Assembly (NCBI RefSeq): GCF_020497125.1
Contig: NC_059094.1
Span: forward strand, 3,575,733-3,639,732
Source: Mauremys mutica
Lineage: Eukaryota > Chordata > Testudines > Geoemydidae
DNA: 64,000 nt
Direction of reading: 5' to 3'
Of this stretch, positions 53,530 through 64,000 are shown piece by piece (the stretch's first letter is position 1; each line of letters starts with the position of its first letter). The notes below the pieces were generated by a model, which worked only from the letters and a program-made list of their open reading frames with translations, did no database searches and was not told where the DNA came from. The translations under genes were made by a program, and so were the position numbers.

Positions 53530-56500
53530 CTGTACTTTCTCCTACTGAGATGGCAAATGCATAAAGCCTTTGGAGTAAACTTTTTTAAAGGGTTAAACTT
53601 TCACAAAAAATGTGAATACCATAGAAGGGTCAGAAACTAAATGTAACACTCCAGGATTTTTGTCTTTATTAAAAACAAAGATAACTTCAGAAGTCCTAAT
53701 TCTGCTGATGAACTGTGTAGTGAGCTCCACATGGGTCATCATGTTGAACTTTTTTTTCCCTCTCTTTAAAAATAATAATTTCCTACTTTAAAATAAAAAT
53801 AAGGTTGCAAAAATAAAGCACTGATATTTAGGAAATGCCAGAATTAAGGTCGCCTACATGAACTTTGCTTCAGCCCCCTTGTGCTTATGCATCATCATAA
53901 CTATTTACATGACCATTTTATATTTTTTCCACAGGTTCCCTGCCTCATTCAGTGAATGTATTTTTTTTATCCTCATTCAGTGTGGGACCTCATGCTTATT
54001 TACTGTACACCATCCAAACCCTGCACAGAATAAGAAATTTTCCCATGGGTATTTTTTATGGCATTCATTACTGTAGCACCTGCGTGGCACCGATTACGGA
54101 GTGTTAAAGAACTTAGATGGGGAACTGTCGCTGAGTTTAAGGCCAAAATTATTAAGTGCCCAACTTTGGATGCCCAGGGCCTGATTTTATTTCTGAGTGC
54201 TTAGTGTTTTTTAGCACTTAATATATTCACAGCTCCCACTGACTTCAGTAGCAAAAGTGAGTGCTTGGCAGGTCCCATGTATCTCATGTTGGGCACCCAG
54301 AACATGAGGAACACACAGTGACCCTCTGGGAGAAGTTTGGTTTAAGTGACTTGCCCAGCATCAAGGAAGAACTATCTGGTGGAGGTGGGAAGGGAATCAT
54401 TTTCCAGGGTAGCATTCAACTGCTTTAACTAAGAGTCCCCTCTCTCATTTGCTACTACCCACCTTCCAACTTCTGCAACAAACAAGGCGGGGTCCTACAG
54501 ACAATAGCTTCCTTCAGTACACAACCCTGATTGAGTAGCTGAGCAACATCTGTCAGTGCACTAAATGAGGCAGGGGTCCTGTGACCAAAAAAAAAAAAAA
54601 AAAGGGCGGGGGCACAGCATGATTGGAACTGGGTTGTAATTGACAACCTTAAATCTGGCACTTCTACATTTCAATTGCTTCAGTTTGCAATCTTAATGTT
54701 TTCTATGTAGTTTTTTTCTATGGAAATGAGAGTAAGGTTTTACTGCTCTTTTGGCACTGCAGAAGCTGTCCAGCTTTGGAAGGTGGAGCTGGATTATTGT
54801 TCACACATCAACAGAACTGGCTTTGCCCTCTAGTGTCTTCAGATTCTGCTCCATTACACCTGTGCAAGCCCACTGAATGCAATATTCTATTCAGGTTCTT
54901 GTCGCAGCAGAGCTGTGGCCAAGGGTATAATTTTGAGGACAAGTGATGTACAGGTATAACTGGCAGTTTTGGGGGTATGGACTCTAGTGATGCACTAGCT
55001 TGATTTTTCATATGTCTACATTGCAATAAAAAACCCACAGTGCTGAGTCTCAGCCAACTCAGGTGCACAGCTTGGACTGTTGAGCTAAAAGTTTGGGCTT
55101 GGGCTGGAGCCTGGGCTCAGAGACCCTCTGCCCTATCACCTAGCTCCAGATCCCAGTATGCTTTCATAGATTTAAAAAAAAATATTTGGCTGACAAACTG
55201 AGCAGACCTGCTGGAGAGTAGACAAGAATAAATGTGGAGCTCCACAAAGCCATTGCTAAAGTCATATTACAGAGTATAATCCTCCCTTTGGCTGGATGAA
55301 TAGCAAAAGGACCTTGCTTTCAGTCAGATGGAGGGGTTAGGTTTCAGATCTCTTTAGATTCTTATTTCTACCTGTTTCTCAAAGCAGTCAGCTGGTGTCT
55401 TCCCGCCCTGCTTCCACCAAGTTTGTCATGCCTGCATTGTGTTCAGATTTCAGGGAGTTGTGGAAGGAGGGGAAGTGCTCTCCTGCACTGCATGATGCTA
55501 CCATTGAAGAACCTCAGTTTTTATACCATTAAAATCAAACAAGCCATGCAATTATTTCTCCTCTCTCTCCCTTGATGCACTTTGTGACAGATGCATTTTG
55601 TTGCATAGAGAATATTGATCCTGAGGCTTCAAGATATTTTTCTAAACTTTAAATAAATCCACTGGGGTTGTATTACGACACTTTTTATTGTTTTTTGTTT
55701 TTTTTGCCACCTTATAAATGAAAGCCAAAGACCAAGGGCGCAGCAGGGTCATCACAAGCATCACACTGGGCATGCCAAAGGAAGACAGGGCAACAGGCTT
55801 GCTCACAAGCACAAGGTACCCTGTGAGCTGAAGGACGGGTGGAACGTTCGCAGCAGTTGTCTCCAGCTGTGAGCAAAGATGTAGCCTATGGTTGTCTAAA
55901 AATGGCTGAGACAAACCAGCAAATCACTGAAAGTAATGGGGGAGGGGGTTCACAACTGCAGTTTTTTACAGTGTTCTCAAATGGAGAAATGAGTTCAGCT
56001 GGAGCTGTAGAGTGTGTTTAATTCCAGCCCTCAAAGTGTTTCTCCATAGGACATTGTGCCTTGGTGTTTGAGTTGTGTCCTCAGAGAGCCAGGGCAACCT
56101 CTCCAATTATGTAAATGTGAGCAATTTGTTTGGGTCCCACTGCACTATACAAAATATGCTAAACAAACCGTAACTAACCCAGATCACTGTATGCTGGCAG
56201 CTGTACTGATTCTCGCACAGGAGGAGATATTTCTGAGGCTTACATTGCCAAACCTGGATGCCTAAAGTTAGGTTTCTAAATATATAGTGAGGCACCTAAA
56301 CAAAGTAGCCTAATTTTCAGCAGGGCCATGTGCCCACAAATCCCACTGACAGGAGTGAGAGCTGCTCAGCACCTTCCTTAATGAAGCTGCTTCTATTAAG
56401 TCTAACTTTAGGCACACAGGGTTGAAAGCTTTGGCCTGCCCAGATGACCTACAATATTAAACCACACCCAAAACAGCATGCAGCAGCTGCAGAAGAGTGT

Positions 56501-57680
56501 TTGTTATCCATGCAGTGAGGGTGAAAGATCACTCAAGCACTGCCCGCCAACTGGTAGATGACTGTCTATGGGCCTCCTCAGTGTGTGAGTGCACACAGGT
56601 GAGGCTCCAGGAGTCAGGGCCATCCCTAGCTATTCTGGGGGCCTGGCTAGGGCCGGGTCCCTGCACTTTCCACCGCTGGTGAGTGCAGGCCCTGCCCTGC
56701 TGCAGTCCTCAGGGCTGGGGCTGGGGCTGGAGCGCAGCTGTGCAGGGCACCAGGAAATCTGGTGCCCCAAGTTTCATGGTGCCTCATGCAGCCGCGTACG
56801 GGTAAGGACGGCCCTGCCAGTGCCTTACTTACAGCTCTGAATTAAGGTGATTCAGATCAAGTATAAATGCAGAAAGCAAGCTCTAGCACTAGCACCACAT
56901 CCCAGAAGCTTCCAATGGGGTATACAGGTTTATACAGGGGTAAGAACATGGTGCATCCCTTTGGTAAGCACTAAAACCGTTCCCCAAGTCTTGGGGTCAC
57001 TTCTGAAATGTCCTAGAGCAGGTGCAGGAGAGCAGCGTGCCCTGACCATCCCCCCGCTGGCATGCTGATGCAGGATCAGCTTTGCTCTGCTCACCTTAAA
57101 TGTGTAGATCAGAGTTCAGAGGAGCTGAATCCACACAACTCAATTACTGAAGGGAGACACCCCTGAATACTGGGACTCTGCCTGCTAGGGGAATTATTGG
57201 AGAGACTGTTTGTTAACCCACCTATCTGTCCTGGCGCACCAGTGTAAACCAGGGATTCCAAACATAGGTGCTGGGTGGGGGTATTGCAGCATCCCTAGAC
57301 TTGAAGTGTTTCCCCACATAAACAGGATTTACACTTTGATTCAATGGCTCTCGGCACCCCCCACTATACAAATTATTCCAGCAACCCTGGTTCCAAACTA
57401 CACAGCTAAGGACAGCGCTTAGCTTACCATAGGACCAATAAAACCAGCCCTCTGCTTTAGTACATAGAGGACAGGTCTCTGAATGTGCAGGCTTGCAGCA
57501 CGGGAGCAGTGACTGCTGGAACCCAGCTGTCTCTTCAGGTTGCACTGGTGAGGGCAGTTGGAAGCCATTTCATGGGACTCAGTGCTGCATTTAGCTTTTG
57601 CAAGTGCTCATCTCTGAGTTTAAGAACTGGGAGTGGCTTTGGCGTAGGCTGGCTTCTTGTCATGTTCTGTAGGCCAGAGT
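53530..57680. other. Intergenic, between convergent RPA2 and THEMIS2
   Basis: No gene seen. It includes a 17-base A run (54587-54603), MIR-like words near 54300-54370 (gtgacttgcccagcatcaagg) and the hAT MITE at 56615. Around 57255-57375 is an unclassified repeat (ggtgctgggtgggggtattg ... cggcaccccccac). It separates the 3' ends of the two genes by about 4.2 kb. Confidence 0.4.
56615..56816. mobile_element. Short hAT-type MITE
   Basis: Ends CAGGGCCATCCCTAGC and GGTAAGGACGGCCCTG. The target duplication is unclear (ccaggagt / ccagtgcc). It is related to the ends of the 7056-9948 element. Confidence 0.65.
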
Positions 57681-57681
57681 C

Positions 57682-57782
57682 CTAGTAGTGAAGAACAGCC
57701 TTCTGCATTCTATCGATTGTTTTCTTAAGCTCATCATCAATTAGTTCATAGTCATGGTCAGAGCCATCACTGACATTCTCAT
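57682..57782 (-). CDS. THEMIS2: THEMIS2 last exon
   Basis: It follows ccttttag on the minus strand. It encodes DENVSDGSDHDYELIDDELK and a short basic tail before TAG. The human protein ends in a similar acidic Tyr motif (HDYEEI). Phase matches the 178-nt exon before it. Confidence 0.88.
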
Positions 57783-60700
57783 CTAAAAGGAAAAGGAAAG
57801 AGAATACCATGCAGGTGCTATGACAGCATTTGGGATGCCCTGGATGACTCCATGTGCTAAGATACTAGGGAGGTACAGGCTATAGAAACCCTTTAGAGAG
57901 GCAGATTCTTGGGCTCTCCTTCTCCTTCCCTGCCAGTGTTGAGAGGCCTTGCGATGCAAGAGTAATACTTTTATCTGAATACAACACTGCAAAGGTGACT
58001 AACAGCAAAAAGCCCAGGAGCAAGAGCATAAAAAGCAATGGGCAATATAGTGTGTTTGCATGTTGCTAAGAACGCAGCATATGCTGTGCTCAATCAGACC
58101 AATGACCTAACCAGACTGGTATCTGGCTTCTGTCAGTGGCCAGTATCTGATGCTTTGAGGGGGATGACAAACAAAACAGTTCAGTGAACCTAGAGCCAGT
58201 TTTGGGGTGCTGTTAGTGGGAGGGCACATCCTTTCCAGCCCCTGCAGAGATCAGTTCACACCCTCAAGCATGAGATTTGTTTTTATGATTGTAGCCTACT
58301 TCTCTTTATCTGCACTGGCTGCGTGTGCTCCCTGAGTTGAAACAGCCTGATTTCTTCTTACATTATATTAAAATTTTAAAGAATATGAAAGTTGAAAAAT
58401 CGAGCACTCGAAAGTTAGGAAGCATCAAAATTAAGCTTGCTTGCCTGGACAGCCTCAGTGGGGTGAGGGGTTGGTGGGTGGGTATTGTTCCTGTTTTACA
58501 CATAGTTAAGGCCAAAATTGTTATATGGGCCACTAATTTTGGGTGCCCAATTTGAGATGCCTAGGCCCTGCTTTCTTAGAGTACTGATATGCATTTTATA
58601 GTACTGTGTATGTTCAAGCACAGATCCCACTGACCCTAGAGCTGATCAAAAATTTCCTGCTGAAAATGGTGTTTTCTGAAAACCGACGATATCTTCCCAT
58701 GAAAAATTTAATTTTTGTCAACAAAAATGTTCTAAACAAAAATTGTAATCTAATTTCTTTTCAAATTGAATTTTAATTTTAATTTTTGAAATAATTTTTT
58801 TTGAGACCAGGTTTTTTCCCTCCTTTCTCACTCTGTTTGTTTGTTACTGAATGTGGTAGAATGAATAAGGTCTAGATTTTTTTTTCTCCCTTTTCCTCTC
58901 TATAAGTTGTCAAATCTTCCCCAACTTTAGAAAAGTTACAAAGGGACAAAAGGAGAAATGAAACTGTCATTCTGTTACTTGGAAACTTTTCCAAAGTTGA
59001 AGATTTGAAACACTACAGATTGGAAAAAAGGACTATGTGAGGAAAACCTTGGACCGCATTCATTTTATTGCACTCAGTGGCAAAAAGCGGGAGAACTAAC
59101 TTTGACTATTCAATTTTTTTGGTAAACCAATTTAAACATTTGAACCTTTTGAACCAGGAAGAAATTCCAAATGGCCCAATGTTTTGCAAAGTGATTTTTC
59201 CATTTCTTGGTCAAATCTAATCTCTGTGCAGGCTGATAGGAGCTGGAAAGTTGATGCTGCAGAGGCAGGGGAAACCCCCTAGTAGCGAACTTCCCAGCCC
59301 CTGCAGTGGTCAACACTCCCAGACCCCCTCTCCAGCTCCTGGCTGCTGGTTCCCACAGCAGGAAGCAAGTAATTATTTCCCACTCGCCTTTTTAGAATTG
59401 TGTCCAACATTGCATCCCAAGCAATGGGGGCACCATGTCACAGCCCAGTAGTTTTCCCTGAGCATCATCAGATTAGTCCTAATAATTTTGCCACAGTGCA
59501 TCACGCTGTGCATTTCCTTTTCATCTTTAGTGCTACAGCAGCAAGTCTATTGGACAGTCTCACCTGTAGCCTCTTTGAAGGGTTTCTTAGGCTTGGGGGC
59601 CATCTGCGAGCCAATCTGATGTGGTGAGTACTCATTCGGGGAACTCCGGACAGCCGAGGGACTCCTTGCATTCCTAGGCTTGTAGGACGGCGGCATAGAC
59701 TCCTCGGGTGTGCACTTCGACTTGGACAAAGGGGGAAGTGGCTAATGGGAAGAGGAACAAGATGGATTTTAAAAACAAAAGGCTGTAGCTCAGTCTGTTG
59801 AAGATGCTGGTAGCAGGGTGTGTGGACTACAAGCCATAGGATAGTTGCCAAGAAAATCCAGTCCCAAATGGACACCAGAGAGCTGGGGTGCAGGATTTCG
59901 GCTAGAATTTCTGCAAGGAAGTGGAGTGATCAGCAAGGACCCCAACCTCTGCACGGGTCCCCTTCTTTCCCAGCTCCTCCTGTGTTCTGCTGCCTGGCTG
60001 AGTCCTTCTGTGATGCAGTAAAAGAGCTGCTCTGCCCCAAAGGGGGATAGGCAACACACACACACACCCCTTTTCCCCCCACCCCCCACCCCAGTACCTT
60101 TGGTTTCTCAGTGACCTCTTTGGCTCCAGATAGCTGGGTGCCTGCTTTGTCCCTGGAATCTCTTCTTTTGGGGGGCCGCGGTGGGGGAGCCTCATTGCTA
60201 GGCATCAGCTTTAGCAAATGATAATAAAAGGATTCTGTCAGCTCTTCGACTTTTGACATGTCTGTCAGGGGTGTCTGCGGTGAGGCAGGCTCCTCTGTGA
60301 AGAACAGGGCCATGTCCAGCCACTGAGGGGGGATCTGGAAGCTCACTGACGGCGCCTCACATAAGCTGGTCTCTAAGAAGGTCTCAGTGATTCGTGCTTC
60401 CAGCCGCACCGCGGAGAAAGAGCCCAGGACGTCATTGGCAAGGGAAGAATCCTTGGTTGCCACCTTGACCTCGCAGGGCAGCTGAAGCAGCTCCACTATC
60501 TCGGGGAGGCTGTATCTCCTGCTGTCGCTGACCTCTTCCACAAAGCCGCCTTCCAGGTGCAGTGGCAGCATGAGCTGCTCACTCTCCTCGTCCTCGCCCT
60601 CGCCACTGCTTCTGCTGCACAGGAGGACGTCGATGGATCTGTACTCTGCCTGCCTGCAGACCTGGGTCTTTGTCAGGTACAGCACCTCCAGCCGGTCCCC

Positions 60701-61155
60701 CATGCTGAGAGATGGCAGATCCTCCTCAGGGCTCTCACAGTCTTTAGTCACCACCACCCGCAGGCACTCACCCTTCCCCAGACTTGCTGTCAGGTCAAAG
60801 ACTGTGGGGAACTCCCGGGGGCGTCTCCGAAACTTGCCCTGGTAGGTGCTGGAAAGCAGAAAGTGCCGGAAGCCCTTCCTGCCCTTGCTGGACGAGGCGA
60901 GGATCCTCCAGGCACAGGACTTGCCATGGATTTGGATCTTCTGCCCCTTCTGCAGGCGGGAAATCCAGTCGTTCTCGAAGATAGGTGGGTACTCAGGACC
61001 CTCCAGGATCTCGGCCTGCAAGGGGAAGGGCCCTTCCAGCCCCAGGACCTCACTCAGCATCAGTGGCTTGATGAAGTGGATGTGTTGAGACTCCTCGGTG
61101 ACATCCTCCACATCCACTTCCAGGGTGGAGGGGATTTTCACTACCTCCTTCCGCA
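57682..61155 (-). CDS. THEMIS2: THEMIS2, 3' part (last three exons; gene continues right of window)
   Basis: Coding exons complement(join(57682-57782, 59564-59741, 60098-61155)) are in frame through both junctions. The large exon (352 codons) holds most of a CABIT domain with family hallmarks: VKIPSTLEVDVEDVT, HFIKPLMLSEVL, GPFPL, SKGRK-FRHFL, YQGKFRRRPREFPT, GDRLEVL, SDSRRYSLPEIVE and LPCEVKV. Then come proline-rich motifs (APPPRPPKR, and PLPPLSK in the next exon) that in mammals bind SH3 domains of GRB2-type adaptors, and an acidic Tyr-containing tail (DHDYELIDDELKKTIDRM). THEMIS2 is a leukocyte adaptor acting downstream of B-cell and Toll-like receptors (family knowledge). The 5' exons, with the first CABIT domain and the start codon, were not found before the right edge. 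An in-frame ATG at 61169-61171 is inside the upstream intron's acceptor and is not the start. Confidence 0.93.
58070..58290 (-). mobile_element. CR1 3'-end fragment
   Basis: It resembles the start of the 3095-5486 copy in plus-strand view (caatcagaccaatgacctaaccag, cagtggccagtatctgatgcttt). It lies in the last THEMIS2 intron. Confidence 0.6.
59564..59741 (-). CDS. THEMIS2: THEMIS2 penultimate exon (proline/serine-rich)
   Basis: The acceptor cttcccattag and donor gtgagac are read on the minus strand. It encodes a basic, Pro/Ser-rich linker (PLPPLSKSKC, SMPPSYKPRN, MAPKPKKPFK) with potential SH3-binding sites and leaves phase 1. Confidence 0.88.
60098..61155 (-). CDS. THEMIS2: THEMIS2 large CABIT exon
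   Basis: The acceptor (ctccccctgcag on the minus strand) lies just right of 61155. The donor is AAAG followed by gtactgg. It enters with two bases completing a Val codon and leaves in phase 0. Reading on past the donor gives glycine/cysteine-rich, intron-like sequence. Confidence 0.94.
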
Positions 61156-63106
61156 CTGCAGGGGGAGACATGCATCAGTGAGAGCCAGCAATCCCAACCC
61201 CAGCCAGTGTCACCCCATTGACCCTGGTGATGCCAGCTGGGAATCAGGCCCCAGATGCTTTTGCAGCCTACAATAACCAGGGGTTCTCTCCCTGTCAGGG
61301 AGACCCTGGATCTGCACTGCTGCTCTCATCCAGGCTGAGATGCTGGCAGGATGTACTGACCCTGGCTCCAATACTGGTTAAAACTCAGCATGACAGCTGC
61401 CATCCTGATACCCTGGGGAATGCATAGGGGACATCCAGAGCTGAAAGCATGAGCTGCTGTAGCATGAGCTAAAGTTTCTACTTGGGCTAGATCAGAATCC
61501 TGTCCTCTGTGGATCGGCACAGAGAGGTCCTGTAACACACTGATCAGTGGGTACAGAAACACAGCATTGGGGGCAGAGTGCATGTGTGTCTAACGACCTG
61601 GCCAATATGGACAGAGAGAAATGTGGTAGGTCAGTGGTTCTCAAACTGTGGGTTGCGACTAGGGTGACCAGATGTCCTGATTTTATTGGGACAGTCCCGA
61701 TATTTGGGTCTTTGTCTTATATAGGCTCCTATTACCCCCCACCCCTGTCCCGATTTTTCACATTTGCTGACCGGTCACCCTAGTTGCAACCCCATTTTAA
61801 TGGGCTTGCCAAGGCCAGCATTAGACTTGCTGGGGCCTGGGACTGAAGCCGAAGCCTGAGCCCCACTGTCCTGGGCTGAAGCCGAAGCCCGAGGGCATCA
61901 GCCCTGGGAGGTGGGGCTTGGGCTCTGTCTCCCCATACCTGGGTCACATAGTAATTTTTGTTGTCCAAAGGGGGTCATGGTGCAATGAAGTTAGGTCACT
62001 GCTATTCTAGGCAGAGGCGTGTTTTATAACATCGTTCCTGTGTTGTTTGTGCCCAGCTCCAAGTGCTATTAGATCCCCCAATTGGCTACAGTCAAATTTA
62101 AACCACAGTTTGAGAGCTGATGTGAATGGGGTCTATGGGGGCATGGCCAAGATATCCATCTGCTACAGAGATCTCCATCTGCACCACATGGGGGACTGGT
62201 CCAGCACGCAACCAGCCTAGGACTGGGGAAATACAAAGGCAGGGCTCTAGGGGGAAAGGTAGTGGTACTCTTCCAAGCTCCAACCACAAAATAGGCCCCA
62301 CCCATGTGAGTCACCAAAATGAGTCGCCGCTCGCACAAGATTGTGCAGCTGCTCAAGCGTGTGGCCCCTAAGCTTTGCTGGGCTCCTGGGGGCTGGTTCC
62401 TTGCTGAGGAAAAACCTCTCAGTGAAGCATGCAGGTCTGCAGCCTGACCCCGTTCTCCCATGCAGCTGGACACTGACAGGAACAACACTGGGCCAGTGCT
62501 TCTATATCCCGGGAAATTTCCCAAAATCTGGGAATTTTTGAGTAAAATGTTTCAATTTGGGAAATTGGGAATTTTCATTCAAAACCTAAATAATCCTGGG
62601 AAAAATTCATAAAAAGTAAAAGACTTTCCAAATCTCAAAAATCCAGGGAAGTTTTCATAAAAAGAAAAATATTTGCGCTTCTTTTAAATTTCCCTCAAAA
62701 TGCATTCTTCGATTGGTGAATATTTGTCATGTGATTTTCATAATCGGGCTGTGCTGCTCTCCTATTGGTGGTGCTTCAACGTACTATATCATGACGGCAC
62801 AAGTGAAGTGACAAGTGTGCACATGCACTCACAACAAACCAACCTCAGCAACAGCTGGCTGGCGGGTAATGAGGAGATGGTTATCAAATTTATCTTCTAG
62901 GTAAGGTTTCTTCAAATAATTAAATATATTGCAATACTTACTGATTATGATTAGTTTCTTGATCTGTCATTAAATCTCTATAATGTTGTATTTCGTGCTT
63001 GCAGTTGCACAGAGAATGTGGACCAGAGCGTTCGGTTATTCATAAATTTGTAATAGCACCTTCCTCCAAGCAAATATTAAATATCTTTGCCTACTGTGTT
63101 AGGTAA
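61156..63106. other. THEMIS2: THEMIS2 upstream intron (partial)
   Basis: No further THEMIS2 exon is recognised on the minus strand. It contains a degraded hAT-like repeat beginning cagtggttctcaaactgtgg (61632), interrupted by the MITE at 61662-61780. A repeat rich in gggaaattt words (62505-62690) includes the 12-bp palindrome GGGAAATTTCCC at 62511-62522. Confidence 0.4.
61662..61780. mobile_element. TA-flanked MITE, same family
   Basis: GGGTGACCAGATGTCC to GACCGGTCACCC with TA duplication. It interrupts an older repeat: the host word gttgcgac is picked up again as ttgcaacccc on the other side. It lies in the THEMIS2 upstream intron. Confidence 0.78.
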
Positions 63107-63108
63107 TA

Positions 63109-63894
63109 CACCTCTACCCAGGGCCGGCTCCAGGCACCAGCCGAGCAAGCTCATGCTTGGGGTGGCAAATTCTACGAGGTGGCATTCTGCCCAATCCTAG
63201 GGTGGCACAGATGCTTTTTTTTTTTTTTTTGGTTCGCCGATCTGGCCGCCCTGTAGGGGGCGGTGGTGTGGAGGAGGGGAGCACCCTGCTGGGAGCCGGC
63301 TGCGCGCTCCGTCTGCCCCAGCTGGTGCCAGGTCTGCAGCCAGCCGGGCAGGGCAACCTGCGTCCTTCGCTCCCCGCCGACCGGAGCAGCGCGGAGCCCG
63401 CCTGGCAGGCAGCGCGGCAGTCGGGGCCGTGTGGCGAGCGCCCCGCTGAAGCCCTGGTCGCCTGCCCCTTTATTCTCTCCCCCCCACTCCCTCCTCCCTC
63501 CCCTCTGCTAGCCAGGGCACGTCTGCAGCGCAGGGAGTCCCCCTGCACCCTGGCTCTGGCCGCCCCACAGCTTTGTTGTTTTTTTCCCCTGCTTTGCCGC
63601 TCTGGCCACGCCGCAGGGTTTTTTTTTACCCTGCTTGGCTGGTCCGGCCATCCCCCCGACCTTTTTTTTTTTTTGGCTTGGAGCGTCAAAAAAGCCATTG
63701 CCAGCCCTGCCTCTACCCCGATATAACGCTGTCCTCAGGAGCCAAAAAATCTTACCACATTATAGGTGAAACCGTGTTATATCGAACTTGCTTTGATCCA
63801 CAGAGGGTGCAGCCCCGCCCCCCCGGAGCGCTGCTTTACCATGTTATATCTGAATTCGTGTTCTATCGGGTCGTGCTATATCGGGGTAGAGGTG
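63109..63894. mobile_element. TA-flanked MITE interrupted by a hAT element
   Basis: Ends CACCTCTACCC (63109), continuing as CCTCTACCCCGATATAACG after the insertion, and CTATATCGGGGTAGAGGTG (ending 63894). TA is present at 63107-63108 and 63895-63896. Without the hAT insert and its duplication it is about 185 bp. The ends and TA target suggest a Tc1/mariner (Tigger-like) derivative. Confidence 0.82.
63119..63709. mobile_element. hAT-type element with perfect 8-bp target duplication
   Basis: Ends CAGGGCCGGCTCCAGGCACC and CATTGCCAGCCCTG. CCTCTACC is duplicated at 63111-63118 and 63710-63717. The target was the end of another MITE (63109-63894). It is GC-rich with T runs; no transposase. Confidence 0.85.
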
Positions 63895-64000
63895 TAATAT
63901 ATAATATGTTCCCTTCTTTGATTTAAATATAAATTGAAATATACATTATACTAATTATCACATTCCATTATTTCAGAGATCTCTTTCCATTTTTTATCTA

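Noticed and set aside
59930..60097. Continuation of the THEMIS2 frame past 60098
   Set aside because: A consensus donor follows AAAG at 60098, the next exon joins in phase, and the read-through part has no similarity to the family.
60557..61276. 239-codon plus-strand frame at 60.6-61.3 kb
   Set aside because: It is the antisense shadow of the THEMIS2 CABIT exon, which has clear protein similarity and splice sites on the minus strand.
62511..62522. GGGAAATTTCCC palindrome as an NF-kB enhancer of THEMIS2
   Set aside because: It sits in a repeat made of similar gggaaattt words, so the match is probably a by-product of the repeat.
1..64000. CRISPR arrays, bacterial operons, tRNA or rRNA genes
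   Set aside because: Spliced vertebrate genes and LINE-type repeats dominate; no direct-repeat/spacer array, no Shine-Dalgarno-led operon and no complete tRNA cloverleaf or rRNA sequence was recognised.

Overview
This window looks like a vertebrate nuclear genome, most likely a reptile and probably a turtle. It holds three multi-exon genes with canonical vertebrate splice sites. About half or more of the DNA is CR1 LINEs, Penelope-like elements (PLEs), hAT transposons with 8-bp target duplications, TA-flanked MITEs and solo retroviral LTRs. The species call is inference from this repeat mixture; the gene identities are read directly from the translated exons.

Layout: SMPDL3B lies on the + strand (coding exons from 680 to 26196). 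It encodes a secreted or GPI-anchored metallophosphatase of the acid-sphingomyelinase-like family and is reassembled here as 8 exons and 463 codons. Its 13.8-kb first intron holds a CR1-rich stretch (3.1-6.56 kb), a nested 2.9-kb hAT element (7056-9948) and a 3.0-kb hAT element (10725-13757) that is mostly a G-rich minisatellite. RPA2 lies on the + strand (35169-52860) and encodes the 32-kDa subunit of replication protein A in 9 exons and 271 codons, behind a CpG-rich promoter. Its intron 2 contains a 4-kb head-to-head Penelope dimer bounded by one 12-bp target duplication, and its intron 6 contains a long broken CR1. THEMIS2 lies on the - strand (57682 to beyond 61155). Only its last three exons are visible and they converge tail-to-tail with RPA2; its 5' exons lie past the right edge.

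The genes are unrelated in function: membrane lipid and Toll-like-receptor signalling modulation, DNA replication and repair, and leukocyte signalling. They are simply neighbours, and the same three genes are neighbours on human chromosome 1p35. As far as I recall the human map, SMPDL3B points the other way relative to RPA2 there.

The most interesting material is in the mobile elements. Four PLE insertions have direct repeats of 9-12 bp. One of them is a nearly identical inverted dimer that appears to have integrated as a unit. Minimal hammerhead-ribozyme-like motifs sit at PLE 3' ends. Transposons are nested in each other with readable target duplications, which lets the order of events be reconstructed. 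No bacterial, CRISPR or new enzymatic system was found.
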